Positions 1-6,900 are shown, counted from the stretch's first letter. The stretch is 7,334 bases of DNA from Fidelibacterota bacterium (GCA_002686675.1 NYYF01000004.1:1-7334); one strand, 5' to 3'. Numbers and translations are program-made. Notes: a model not told the origin generated them from the letters alone.

Positions 1-957
1 ACCGGTGGAACGGTTTTGCTTCTTCAAATAATGTCGTCCTGCCATTAACAATGCTTCCAGCGGGATCAACCCCACAAGTTCACTTCCAGTTACCCGAACT
101 CCCCTTTCCGTTGCCAATGCACATGCCTCATCAAAAATATCATGGATGGTAGAAGATTTATAATTATTGAAATTAATGCTGATCTGTGCCCGGTTATAAA
201 TATCCATGTACCAACCAATTGCTTTTACATCTTTAAATTTGCCGCTCTGTTTCATGGGGCTTCCATCTTTATTGCGGATAATTTCTCCATCAAGTAAATT
301 TTTTGATACGGTATGTGGAATGCGTTTGGATCTCCCCTTCTCTCTGAGCTCAAAGGCAATATCTGTCGCCAGGCGTGTGTCTCTGGTATTCAAATTGATG
401 TTGTAAGCAATTAGAAACTCTCTACATCCAATAACTGTAGCACCAGCGCCAGCATTGAACTTAGCTGGACCGAAATCCGGTTTCCATTCTGGTTTCTGCA
501 GCTTTTTTGGTAAAGCTTCATATTCTCCTTCCCGAATGTTTGGTAAACTCTTTCGTTCTTTCTTTTTTGCAGAATTCTCGTAAAGATAAACAGGTATGCC
601 CAGCTCTTCCCCTACACGATTGCCAACACGCTTGGATAATTCCACACAATCTTCAATGGTCACATTACTTATAGGTACGAAAGGACACACATCCGTTGCC
701 CCCATCCGTGGATGTGCACCCTTTTGCTGACGCATATCGATAACTTCTGCTGCTTTTTGAATTCCTTTGAATGCTGCTTCTTCTATAGCTTCAATGGGTC
801 CAACAAAAGTCACGACCGTACGGTTTGTATCCTGGCCAGGATCTACATCTAGAAGAGTAATATCCTTCACCGCTTTGATGGCATCTGTGATCAGTGCAAC
901 CTTGCCTTGATCTCGACCTTCGCTGAAATTTGGAACACATTCAACTAAACCAGACAT
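1..957 (-). CDS. ftcD: Glutamate formimidoyltransferase, N-terminal 319 residues (cut by left edge)
   Basis: Transfers the formimino group between N-formimino-L-glutamate and tetrahydrofolate, linking histidine breakdown to one-carbon metabolism in the cytoplasm. The reading frame is open from the ATG at 957 to base 1 with no stop, so the 3' end lies outside. The start MSGLVECVPNFSEGRD is the family signature. The AHPRMGATDVCPF segment places His82 at the position of the catalytic histidine of the porcine enzyme, and Asp39-Asn45 (DPGQDTN) is the usual conserved loop. The last visible residues, AGRHYLKKQNRSTG, resemble the junction that leads into a cyclodeaminase domain in longer homologues, so a bifunctional protein is possible but not visible. 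A strong GGAGGA lies 9 bases before the ATG, inside the preceding small gene. No other histidine-degradation gene is in view, so a role in general folate metabolism is equally possible. Confidence 0.93.
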   Translation of the reverse strand, partial: MSGLVECVPNFSEGRDQGKVALITDAIKAVKDITLLDVDPGQDTNRTVVTFVGPIEAIEEAAFKGIQKAAEVIDMRQQKGAHPRMGATDVCPFVPISNVTIEDCVELSKRVGNRVGEELGIPVYLYENSAKKKERKSLPNIREGEYEALPKKLQKPEWKPDFGPAKFNAGAGATVIGCREFLIAYNINLNTRDTRLATDIAFELREKGRSKRIPHTVSKNLLDGEIIRNKDGSPMKQSGKFKDVKAIGWYMDIYNRAQISINFNNYKSSTIHDIFDEACALATERGVRVTGSELVGLIPLEALLMAGRHYLKKQNRSTG

Positions 958-960
958 TCC

Positions 961-1104
961 CTACATTCCTCCTGATTTTATATTTAAATAAATGATTAAT
1001 CCAATGACAGCAATAAACATACTCACCGTCCATAACAAGGACCGTGGTGAACTTTTCCGCTTAATGATCCGTCTGAAGTACGATGTGTGTTCATGTTTTT
1101 TCAT
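961..1104 (-). CDS. Small single-span membrane peptide, 47 residues, unknown function
   Basis: This short frame runs ATG (1104-1102) to TAG (961-963) and fills the whole gap between the M50 protease gene and ftcD. Its ATG overlaps the protease stop as ATGA, a classic translational coupling junction. The peptide has a basic N-terminal half (KKHEH at the start, RRIIKRKSSPR at 11-21) followed by a hydrophobic stretch at about 23-41 (LLWTVSMFIAVIGLIIYLN) and a short polar tail ending SGGM. By the positive-inside rule the N-terminus should be cytoplasmic and the tail outside. I recognise no family. Support for it being a real gene comes from position, overlap, a clean membrane helix with sensible charge, and the exact fit between neighbours; there is no homology evidence. 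It could be a small accessory subunit of the adjacent protease, or unrelated. Confidence 0.6.
   Translation of the reverse strand: MKKHEHTSYFRRIIKRKSSPRSLLWTVSMFIAVIGLIIYLNIKSGGM
967..972 (-). promoter_or_regulatory. Strong Shine-Dalgarno for ftcD
   Basis: On the minus strand this reads GGAGGA, 9 bases upstream of the ftcD ATG at 957. It is the best ribosome binding site in the window. It lies inside the last codons of the small membrane-peptide gene, whose stop codon (961-963) is 3 bases before the ftcD start. This fixes the ftcD start and suggests the two genes are translated together. Confidence 0.75.
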
Positions 1105-1718
1105 ATACCTGCAAACAAAAACAGGAAAAAATTAACAAAAGGACTCATAGCCCACCAAAGAGGAGAGATCTCTGTAAGATATCCTATCAAAATCAATCCA
1201 AATAAAATTTGTGGGCCGTACATCTGGAGTTTCATAACCAGATTCGGGTTTTTTCGGACCATGAGTCCGGAAAAGATCTGTGATCCGTCCAGAGGTGGGA
1301 TGGGAATCATATTAAATACAGCCAGCATGATGTTGATCTGGGTGAATAAATACAGCATTAGAATGAGAGATCCTCCAACGATATGTGCACGAATAATCGT
1401 TCCTCCAACAAATGCCAATAACAGATTCGCAGCAGGGCCTGCAAAGGCTACCTTCATCATATCTGTCCTAGGATTTTTTAGATACCGTGCATCTACCGGA
1501 ACAGGTTTTGCATATCCAAAACCAATTATTAGAATCATCAATGATCCCATTGGATCTAGGTGCGCCAATGGATTTAATGTCAATCTACCGGACTGTTTTG
1601 CAGTAGGATCACCCAGCTTGTATGCTACCCAAGCATGGGAAAATTCATGAAAACAGAGAGCAAATATCAAAACGGGAACTAAAAGAAGTAATACTTCCGG
1701 TGGAGTTCTAAATAACAT
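1101..1718 (-). CDS. Site-2 protease-like membrane metalloprotease (peptidase M50)
   Basis: A 205-residue multi-span integral membrane protein of the compact M50 (site-2 protease-like) family, which cleaves or handles membrane substrates with a zinc ion inside the bilayer. The zinc-binding HEFSH motif is at residues 24-28 (His24, Glu25, His28) in the first membrane segment. The GRLTLNPLAHLDPMGSL segment follows at about 44-60, and the third zinc ligand lies in NMIPIPPLDG, with Asp144. All catalytic elements are intact. Further hydrophobic spans are at roughly 90-110, 115-140 and 166-182, with another near the C-terminus. There is no PDZ domain, unlike RseP, so this is the short form whose substrates are generally unknown. 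The ATG is 3 bases after the xerD stop, and its own stop overlaps the next small gene by 4 bases. Confidence 0.92.
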   Translation of the reverse strand: MLFRTPPEVLLLLVPVLIFALCFHEFSHAWVAYKLGDPTAKQSGRLTLNPLAHLDPMGSLMILIIGFGYAKPVPVDARYLKNPRTDMMKVAFAGPAANLLLAFVGGTIIRAHIVGGSLILMLYLFTQINIMLAVFNMIPIPPLDGSQIFSGLMVRKNPNLVMKLQMYGPQILFGLILIGYLTEISPLWWAMSPFVNFFLFLFAGI

Positions 1719-1721
1719 AGA

Positions 1722-2615
1722 TTACCAACGTGGATGAAATGATCTATGAACTTCTTTCAAGTGTTCTCTGTCCATATCATAATATATTTGGGTCGTAGAA
1801 ATGTCAACATGCCCAAGCATTTCCTGAACCACACGTAAATCTGCCCCTCCTTCTAATAGATGAGTAGCAAATGAATGTCTAAAAGTATGGGGACTCACTT
1901 TTTTCTTTAAACCGGAAACTTGTGCCCATTTTTTTAAAATGATATTCACTGTCATACGTGTTAGCGGCCGTCCGTTCCTACTGAGAAAAATTTTCCCAAG
2001 GTTTTTATCTTTTTTTGATAAGGTGGGTCGATCAAATTTTAGGTAATTATTGATACATTCCTGTGCCCGGGGTCCTATGGGCACAAAGCGCTCTTTGTTG
2101 CCCTTGCCCATCACTCGAATCATATCCGAATCCAAAACTAAATCTATCATTCTTAAGTCGCATAATTCGCTCACTCTCACTCCAGCTGAATAAAGGACTT
2201 CCAAAATTGCCAGATCTCGTCTTCCAAGAGGTTTAGCAGTATCAATAACACCAAGGATTCTATTGACTTCTTCTACTGCTAAGACTACGGGTAGCTTCCG
2301 GGATGGTTTAGGTGCATCCAGCAATTGGGAAGGATTTTTCTGTACTAAATTTTCTCCAGACAAAAATGAGTGATAAGACCTTATGGAAGAAAAAGCCCTG
2401 GTGATACTTGCCGGTGCCAAGTGAGCATCGTTCAGAACACGAATGAACCCCCGAATATGCTTCGGGCTAATTTCCTCCAAATTATTTATATCCTTTTCCT
2501 CTTCCAAAAAATCTATGTACCGTGTCAAGTCTCTCTTATAGGCTTCAATAGATTTGGGGGATAAATTCTTTTCAACACGGAGTATAGTGATGTAATCTTC
2601 AAGAAATGTATCCAT
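1722..2615 (-). CDS. xerD: Tyrosine recombinase XerD-type (chromosome dimer resolution)
   Basis: A cytoplasmic site-specific recombinase that, with XerC at the dif site, resolves chromosome dimers at division. It has 297 residues, against 298 for E. coli XerD. The N-terminal SAM-like core-binding domain covers about 1-95 and the catalytic domain about 108-290. All six catalytic residues are present: Arg147 (GVRVSEL), Lys171 (GKGNKER), His243 and Arg246 (HTFRH), His269 (LGH) and nucleophile Tyr278 (TTQIY), each one less than the E. coli XerD number. The C-terminal HRSFHPRW also resembles the XerD ending more than XerC. It sits in a housekeeping gene string with no attachment site or phage gene nearby, so it is not an integrase of a mobile element. 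XerC is the main alternative. The start is an ATG 23 bases after the gmhA stop, with a weak ribosome binding site. Confidence 0.92.
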   Translation of the reverse strand: MDTFLEDYITILRVEKNLSPKSIEAYKRDLTRYIDFLEEEKDINNLEEISPKHIRGFIRVLNDAHLAPASITRAFSSIRSYHSFLSGENLVQKNPSQLLDAPKPSRKLPVVLAVEEVNRILGVIDTAKPLGRRDLAILEVLYSAGVRVSELCDLRMIDLVLDSDMIRVMGKGNKERFVPIGPRAQECINNYLKFDRPTLSKKDKNLGKIFLSRNGRPLTRMTVNIILKKWAQVSGLKKKVSPHTFRHSFATHLLEGGADLRVVQEMLGHVDISTTQIYYDMDREHLKEVHRSFHPRW

Positions 2616-2638
2616 AACAACTCAAATCAAAATTCATC

Positions 2639-3214
2639 TCATCTGATTGAATTTTCCACCAACTCACAAAGGATATGACCTACGGTAATGTGTCCTTCTT
2701 GGATGCGTTGTGTATCATCACTTGGAATTCGGATTGTCACTGACCCGCCGTTTGATAATAATCCACCGGATTTTCCCGTTAAAACAACAGTGTGAATACC
2801 TCTAGTATCTGCACATTTGATAGCTTCTATTACATTTTTAGAATTTCCACTGGTAGAGAGAGCAACTAAAATATCCCCTGCTTCTCCCAGAGCTTCTACC
2901 TGCCGGGAAAATACCGTTTCAAAATCGGAATCATTCGTCCATGCTGTTAAAAGGGAAGAATCCGTTGTCAGAGAAACTGATGGAATTGCTTTACGGTCAT
3001 GAGACCGAAGACCTCCAACCAATTCAGTTGAAAGGTGTTGGCACTGGGCAGCACTTCCTCCATTTCCACACCAGAGAATTTTCTTCTTCTTTTGTACTGC
3101 TCCAATCATTAATTCTGCTGTCTTTTCAATATCGGACAGGCATAATTCTACCATCTTCTTTTTCGTTTCAGCACTTTCAACCAATTGCTTTGCAATATTT
3201 TCTCTAATCGTCAT
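2639..3214 (-). CDS. gmhA: Phosphoheptose isomerase (D-sedoheptulose 7-phosphate isomerase)
   Basis: Converts sedoheptulose 7-phosphate to D-glycero-D-manno-heptose 7-phosphate, the first step to ADP-heptose for LPS inner core. It is a single SIS domain of 191 residues, the normal length. The sugar-phosphate loop WCGNGGSAAQCQH is at 48-60, followed by ELVGG with Glu64. The LSTSGNS loop is at 119-125, and the C-terminal RIQEGHITVGHILCELVE holds Gln172 and His180, equivalent to catalytic and metal-site residues of known GmhA proteins. One oddity is Gln57, where most homologues, including E. coli, have Asp (SAAD or SHCD). The start overlaps the GGGPS gene by 11 bases and is preceded by AAGGAAAGGA inside that gene. 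Other single SIS-domain proteins such as DiaA are less likely. No gmhB, hldE or hldD is in view. Confidence 0.88.
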   Translation of the reverse strand: MTIRENIAKQLVESAETKKKMVELCLSDIEKTAELMIGAVQKKKKILWCGNGGSAAQCQHLSTELVGGLRSHDRKAIPSVSLTTDSSLLTAWTNDSDFETVFSRQVEALGEAGDILVALSTSGNSKNVIEAIKCADTRGIHTVVLTGKSGGLLSNGGSVTIRIPSDDTQRIQEGHITVGHILCELVENSIR

Positions 3215-3971
3215 CTTTATTCCTTTCCTTTATATGAATCGCGCTTGCAAGTTCTTGCATCAGAGAGGAACTGCCGGATGTTTCCAGCACTGTTCCGGTG
3301 ACAATAAAACTTGCGCCGGCATGCACCCGTTTCTCAGCATCTTCCGGTGTCCGGATTCCGCCACCTACAATCAGAGGTATATCCACTTTTTCAGATAGGG
3401 TTTGAATTGTTTCGGTCGGAACCGGGGTTTGTGCTCCACTGCCGGCTTCCAAATAAACAAGTTTCATACCAAGATACTGAGCCGCCAAAGCATGAGCCTC
3501 TGTTATATCAGTACGATTCAATGGAATAGGATGTGACGCGCTCATAAATTCCACGGTAGATTTTCCACCTCCATCAAGCAGAAGATAACCAGTGGGAATC
3601 GTTTCGATCTTCAAATCACTGATAATTGGTGCTGACACTACCTGCTCACCAATTAAATATTGGGGATTCCGTCCAGAAAGAAGAGACATAAAAAGGATGG
3701 CATCATAATGTTCATTCAGTTGATTTGCACCACCGGGGAAAAATATAATGGGGACATTGGACAGTGCTTTTATCTTTGCCACCCTTTCATGGAACTGCCC
3801 ATCCATCATTAGACTTCCACCGATGAAAATTGCATCTGCGCCGGAATTATTTACAATCTTTACATAGGTTTCAAATGACCCGTCATTTTTTCGGTCCGGA
3901 TCGATCAGAACAATATGTCCAGCTCCTTTTCTTTCGCAAGTCTCTAATAAATATTGGTAAATATTTTTCAT
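3204..3971 (-). CDS. Geranylgeranylglyceryl/heptaprenylglyceryl phosphate synthase (GGGPS/PcrB family)
   Basis: A TIM-barrel prenyltransferase that joins sn-glycerol 1-phosphate to a polyprenyl diphosphate through an ether bond, the committed step of archaeal membrane lipid synthesis. Family motifs in order are HIVLIDPDR (19-27), GGS (51-53), the FPGG turn (78-81), SLLSGRNPQYLIG (96-108), LVYLEAGSGA (171-180), LIVGGGIRTPEDA (200-212) and VTGTVLE (224-230); the last three form the phosphate-binding pocket. The 255-residue length fits the larger group II, found in some archaea and in Bacteroidetes-like bacteria, better than the shorter Bacillus PcrB. The prenyl chain length cannot be decided by eye. 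Its ATG directly abuts the gcvH stop, and its end overlaps gmhA by 11 bases, so it is firmly embedded in the operon. No glycerol-1-phosphate dehydrogenase or second prenyltransferase is in the window. Confidence 0.93.
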   Translation of the reverse strand: MKNIYQYLLETCERKGAGHIVLIDPDRKNDGSFETYVKIVNNSGADAIFIGGSLMMDGQFHERVAKIKALSNVPIIFFPGGANQLNEHYDAILFMSLLSGRNPQYLIGEQVVSAPIISDLKIETIPTGYLLLDGGGKSTVEFMSASHPIPLNRTDITEAHALAAQYLGMKLVYLEAGSGAQTPVPTETIQTLSEKVDIPLIVGGGIRTPEDAEKRVHAGASFIVTGTVLETSGSSSLMQELASAIHIKERNKDDD

Positions 3972-4349
3972 CTAACGCAGTAATAATTCATAATCTTCCG
4001 GTGACAATAATCCATCACTAACCATATGTTCTGTTATCTCAATCTTCACCAACCATCCATCTCCATAAGGATCCGAATTAATGATTTCTGGAGAATTTTC
4101 AATATCATGATTGATCTCACTTATTTTTCCTTGCACCGGGGAGAAAATGTCCGCGACTGTTTTAACAGCTTCTATGGTTCCGAAGGGATCATCTTTTTGG
4201 AATTCATCACCAATTCCCGGAAATTCTACAAAAATTATATCCCCTAACTCTCCTTGGGCAAAATCAGTAATTCCAATCGTTAAAATATTGTCAATAACCC
4301 GAATCCATTCATGGTCTTTTGTGTATGCTAAATCTCGGGGAATCTTCAA
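3972..4349 (-). CDS. gcvH: Glycine cleavage system H protein (lipoyl carrier)
   Basis: Shuttles the aminomethyl group on a lipoyl arm between the P, T and L proteins of the glycine cleavage system; in some bacteria it is also the relay for lipoate assembly. It has 125 residues, the normal length. The lipoylation motif is GTIEAVKTVADIFSPVQGKI with target Lys63, and the start MKIPRDLAYTKDHEWIRV matches the family start closely. The start codon is TTG at 4349. An in-frame TAG, which is the accC stop at 4352-4354, lies just upstream and rules out any earlier start, and AGGGAG is 5 bases before the TTG. No gcvT or gcvP is adjacent; the neighbours are accC and GGGPS instead. All family landmarks are intact. 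Confidence 0.95.
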   Translation of the reverse strand: MKIPRDLAYTKDHEWIRVIDNILTIGITDFAQGELGDIIFVEFPGIGDEFQKDDPFGTIEAVKTVADIFSPVQGKISEINHDIENSPEIINSDPYGDGWLVKIEITEHMVSDGLLSPEDYELLLR

Positions 4350-4351
4350 TG

Positions 4352-5734
4352 CTACTCCCTATCCTCTTCTACCTTTTCAATTGTTCCATTTGAGCTGTAA
4401 TCAAATGTTTCCAGAAAACTTGTATCAAAGTTCCCTTTTTTGAATTCTTTATCACGCATGATTGCTGCATGGAATGGAATAGTTGTTTTTGGTCCTTCAA
4501 TTATACACTCTTCCAGAGCACGCTGCATCCTGTTTATAGCACGATCCCGGTTGCCTGCTTGAACAATTAGTTTTCCTATCATAGAATCATAATCTGTTGG
4601 TATTTCATATCCTACATAGGAATGTGTATCTACTCGAACTCCTTTTCCTCCAGGCATATGAAAACTGGTAATTGTTCCTGGAGATGGAATAAAATTTCTA
4701 TCAGGGTCTTCCGCATTAATCCTACATTCGATGGAATGACCACGAAGCTGTACAGTGTCTAAATAGGAAGGATACCTCTCACCGGCATGCATACGAATTT
4801 GCTGTTTTATCAGATCTGCCCCTGTCACCATCTCTGTCACCGTATGTTCAACCTGAATCCGTGTGTTCATTTCCATAAAGAAAAATTCTTTTTTCTTGTC
4901 CAATATGAACTCCATTGTCCCAACACCGATGTATCCAATTTTTTTTGCACCATGGATAGCAGCCTCACCCATTCGTTTTCTTAATTCTACATCTACAACT
5001 GCCGATGGAGATTCCTCCACTAATTTCTGATGGCGTCGTTGAATAGAGCATTCCCTCTCGCCAAGGTGAGCAACGTTTCCCTGGGAATCCCCGATGATTT
5101 GAATTTCAATATGACGGGGGTTTTCAATAAATTTTTCCAAGTATAAATCCCCATTTTCAAAAGCTATATTTGCTTCGGATTGAGCTGTAATGAACAATTT
5201 CTCCGTTTCTTCGGGATTACGAACCAGGCGCATGCCCCTTCCTCCTCCTCCAGCAGTTGCTTTCAGCATGACTGGATATCCCATCTCCTCTGCCAATTTA
5301 CTGGCTTCGGTAGGACCGGAGAGTATTCCATCACTGCCAGGAATAACTGATACCCCAGCCTTTTCCATGGTGGCTTTTGCTTGAGATTTATCTCCCATTG
5401 CATTGATGATTTCTGGAGACGGACCAATAAAGGCAAAACCATTTTTTTGACAAATTCGGGAAAAGTCTGCGCTCTCTGCTAAAAATCCATATCCCGGATG
5501 AATTGCGTCAGCATTCGTGATCTCGCCTGCAGCAATAATCCGCGGTATATTCAAATAACTTTCAGAACTGGAACCAGGTCCAATACAAACCGCTTCATTG
5601 GCAAATCTTACATGAAGAGAAAATTTATCAACTGTGGAATAGACAGCAACTGTTTTTATCTCCAATTCATGGCAGGCTCGAATAATCCGCAGGGCAATCT
5701 CACCTCGGTTTGCAATCAGTATTTTGTTAAACAT
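4352..5734 (-). CDS. accC: Biotin carboxylase subunit of acetyl-CoA carboxylase
   Basis: Carboxylates the biotin on AccB using ATP and bicarbonate, the first half-reaction of malonyl-CoA synthesis. It has 460 residues, the usual length for a stand-alone biotin carboxylase. The N-terminal domain begins [20 protein letters not shown]. The ATP-grasp domain includes Lys116 (GDKSQAK), Lys158 with the glycine-rich loop TAGGGGRGM (160-168), HIEIQI at 208-213, and the metal/bicarbonate region with Glu288, Asn290 and Arg292 ([11 protein letters not shown]). The C-terminal domain starts at about 335 (ECRINAEDP). Position 298 is Thr where many homologues have Pro (EHPVTE), a minor variation. It follows accB by 6 bases. 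A biotin carboxylase serving another acyl-CoA carboxylase would look similar, but the pairing with a short BCCP favours acetyl-CoA carboxylase. The carboxyltransferase genes accA and accD are not in view. Confidence 0.96.
   Translation of the reverse strand: MFNKILIANRGEIALRIIRACHELEIKTVAVYSTVDKFSLHVRFANEAVCIGPGSSSESYLNIPRIIAAGEITNADAIHPGYGFLAESADFSRICQKNGFAFIGPSPEIINAMGDKSQAKATMEKAGVSVIPGSDGILSGPTEASKLAEEMGYPVMLKATAGGGGRGMRLVRNPEETEKLFITAQSEANIAFENGDLYLEKFIENPRHIEIQIIGDSQGNVAHLGERECSIQRRHQKLVEESPSAVVDVELRKRMGEAAIHGAKKIGYIGVGTMEFILDKKKEFFFMEMNTRIQVEHTVTEMVTGADLIKQQIRMHAGERYPSYLDTVQLRGHSIECRINAEDPDRNFIPSPGTITSFHMPGGKGVRVDTHSYVGYEIPTDYDSMIGKLIVQAGNRDRAINRMQRALEECIIEGPKTTIPFHAAIMRDKEFKKGNFDTSFLETFDYSSNGTIEKVEEDRE
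4355..4360 (-). promoter_or_regulatory. Shine-Dalgarno supporting TTG start of gcvH
   Basis: On the minus strand this reads AGGGAG, 5 bases before the TTG at 4349. It overlaps the last codons of accC. Together with the in-frame stop just upstream and the family-typical N-terminus it decides the TTG start. Confidence 0.6.
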
Positions 5735-5740
5735 TCAGGC

Positions 5741-6205
5741 TCAGGATGAAGAGCTAAGAATAAAAAGCGGTTGATCATATTCCACTGCTGCCCCTTCTTT
5801 TACTAAGACACTTTGAATAACCCCGTTGAACTCCACTTCAATCTCATTCATAATCTTCATTGCTTCGATAATACACAGAGTGTCTCCTTTAGCCACTTGA
5901 TCACCTTCTTTTACAAAAGGATCTTTATCCGGGCCTGGAGATCGATAGAAAGTTCCAGGCATAGGTGAAAAAACCTCAATTCTATCTTTTGGCAGTTTTG
6001 GGGACGATTCAGAAGGAGGTTCAGAAATATCAGATGAAATTGGTGTCTCCATACGTACAGTACTATCTGAATTAAGATCATCAGACAATACCTCTGGTGG
6101 ACTTTTAACCACTCGGAACCGGCGGCCCCAAAAGGTTAAGTCTATTTCATTCACGGTAGAATTTTCTAATAAATAAATAATTTCTTTTATCTTATCCTGC
6201 CACAT
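5741..6205 (-). CDS. accB: Biotin carboxyl carrier protein of acetyl-CoA carboxylase
   Basis: Carries biotin between biotin carboxylase and carboxyltransferase. It has 154 residues, similar to E. coli AccB. The N-terminal helical segment [16 protein letters not shown] (1-16) matches the BCCP docking region. A low-complexity Ser/Pro/Asp/Glu linker at about 37-72 is followed by the biotinyl domain at 76-152. That domain has the thumb insertion typical of acetyl-CoA carboxylase BCCP ([14 protein letters not shown], 89-102) and the biotinylation motif [10 protein letters not shown] with Lys117. GGAGA lies 5 bases before the ATG. The thumb and linker distinguish it from decarboxylase or pyruvate carboxylase biotin domains. 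It is 6 bases upstream of accC, the common accBC pairing. Confidence 0.96.
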   Translation of the reverse strand: MWQDKIKEIIYLLENSTVNEIDLTFWGRRFRVVKSPPEVLSDDLNSDSTVRMETPISSDISEPPSESSPKLPKDRIEVFSPMPGTFYRSPGPDKDPFVKEGDQVAKGDTLCIIEAMKIMNEIEVEFNGVIQSVLVKEGAAVEYDQPLFILSSSS

Positions 6206-6243
6206 AAGTTTCTCCAGTTACTTTTTTCACAAGTTTAATAAAA

Positions 6244-6804
6244 TTATTTTGCTCGCTCTATATATTGACCAGTACGGGTGTCAATTTTTATTTTGTCATC
6301 AGAACTCACAAACAAAGGTACCTGAATTATAAATCCGGTTTCCAAAGTTGCTGGTTTTGTAGCCCCCGTTGCTGTATTCCCCTTAAACCCCGGCTCTGTG
6401 TCCGTAACTTGCAAAACAACATGGGCAGGAATGCGAACATCCAATATTTCTTGACTATCAAATAATAAATCCACATTCATCCCTGCCACTAAAAAATCCT
6501 TTCTCCGATTAATTATGGATTCAGAAACAGTTATCTGGTCATATGTTTTATTATCCATAAAAATAAAAAAATCACCATCATTATACAGGTATTGCATAGG
6601 CTTCACCTCAACTCGTATAATTTCTATCCGGGCTCCGGCATTGAAGGTTTCATCAATTATTTTACCTGTCTGAATATCCTTCAACTTCGTTCGGACAAAA
6701 GCCCCTCCCTTTCCAGGTTTCACATGTTGGAATTCCAAAACTTTCATTCTTTTCCCCTTATGAAGAAGGACTGCATTATTTCGAATCTCTGCTGTTGTAC
6801 CCAA
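6244..6804 (-). CDS. efp: Translation elongation factor P
   Basis: Binds the ribosome between P and E sites and relieves stalling at polyproline. I place the start at TTG 6804, giving 186 residues beginning GTTAEIRNN after the initiator, which fits the family's usual length and N-terminus. GGGA lies 6 bases upstream. This places the modifiable lysine of KPGKGGAF at residue 32, as in Bacillus EF-P. The three domains are visible: the KOW-like domain I (about 1-63), the central OB domain with MQYLYNDGDFFIFMD, and the C-terminal OB domain with TEPGFKGNTATGATKPATLETG. The frame stays open to ATGATG at 6879, which would add 25 residues (MMWREFVNLN and so on) with no family match and no ribosome binding site. 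Modification enzymes (EpmA/B, EarP, YmfI) are not in the window. accB follows after 38 bases. Confidence 0.94.
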   Translation of the reverse strand: MGTTAEIRNNAVLLHKGKRMKVLEFQHVKPGKGGAFVRTKLKDIQTGKIIDETFNAGARIEIIRVEVKPMQYLYNDGDFFIFMDNKTYDQITVSESIINRRKDFLVAGMNVDLLFDSQEILDVRIPAHVVLQVTDTEPGFKGNTATGATKPATLETGFIIQVPLFVSSDDKIKIDTRTGQYIERAK

Positions 6805-6900
6805 AATTATTCCCAATTTTTCACAATAATTTACCAGTTGCCAATAAGAATTCAAATTTACGAATTCTCTCCACATCATTTATATTTTTTGTTTTAATTC
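6805..6900 (-). other. AT-rich leader before preferred efp start
   Basis: If efp starts at TTG 6804, this 96-base stretch is non-coding and is the longest gap in the window. It is AT-rich. The best sigma70-like pair I can find is TTGAAT (6855-6850) and TAAATT (6833-6828) with a 16-base spacer, each matching 4 of 6 consensus bases, which is weak. The stretch is also open in the efp frame from ATG 6879, so it could instead encode an N-terminal extension. No terminator hairpin was seen. Confidence 0.35.

Noticed and set aside
206..406. Plus-strand 66-codon frame at the left edge
   Set aside because: It lies opposite the open ftcD frame, which is a strong family match across the whole 1-957 region.
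1087..1650. Long plus-strand open frame of 187 codons
   Set aside because: It lies opposite the M50 protease gene, which has intact catalytic motifs. The plus-strand product has no recognisable pattern and is an antisense shadow.
1722..2615. Tyrosine recombinase as the integrase of a mobile element
   Set aside because: Length, C-terminus and catalytic residue spacing match XerD, the neighbours are housekeeping genes, and there is no tRNA, direct repeat or phage-like gene nearby.
4026..4443. Two overlapping plus-strand frames of 73 and 110 codons
   Set aside because: They lie antisense to gcvH and the accC end, both of which are clear families; no ribosome binding sites or sensible protein pattern.
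6206..6243. Possible terminator hairpin between efp and accB
   Set aside because: Only a 4-base ACTT/AAGT pairing is present, with no GC-rich stem or following T-run on the minus strand; the AAACTT motif occurs twice as a direct repeat by chance.
6828..6855. Possible sigma70-like promoter before efp (TTGAAT, 16 bases, TAAATT)
   Set aside because: Both boxes match only 4 of 6 consensus bases in an AT-rich stretch where such matches are expected by chance, and the organism's promoter consensus is unknown.
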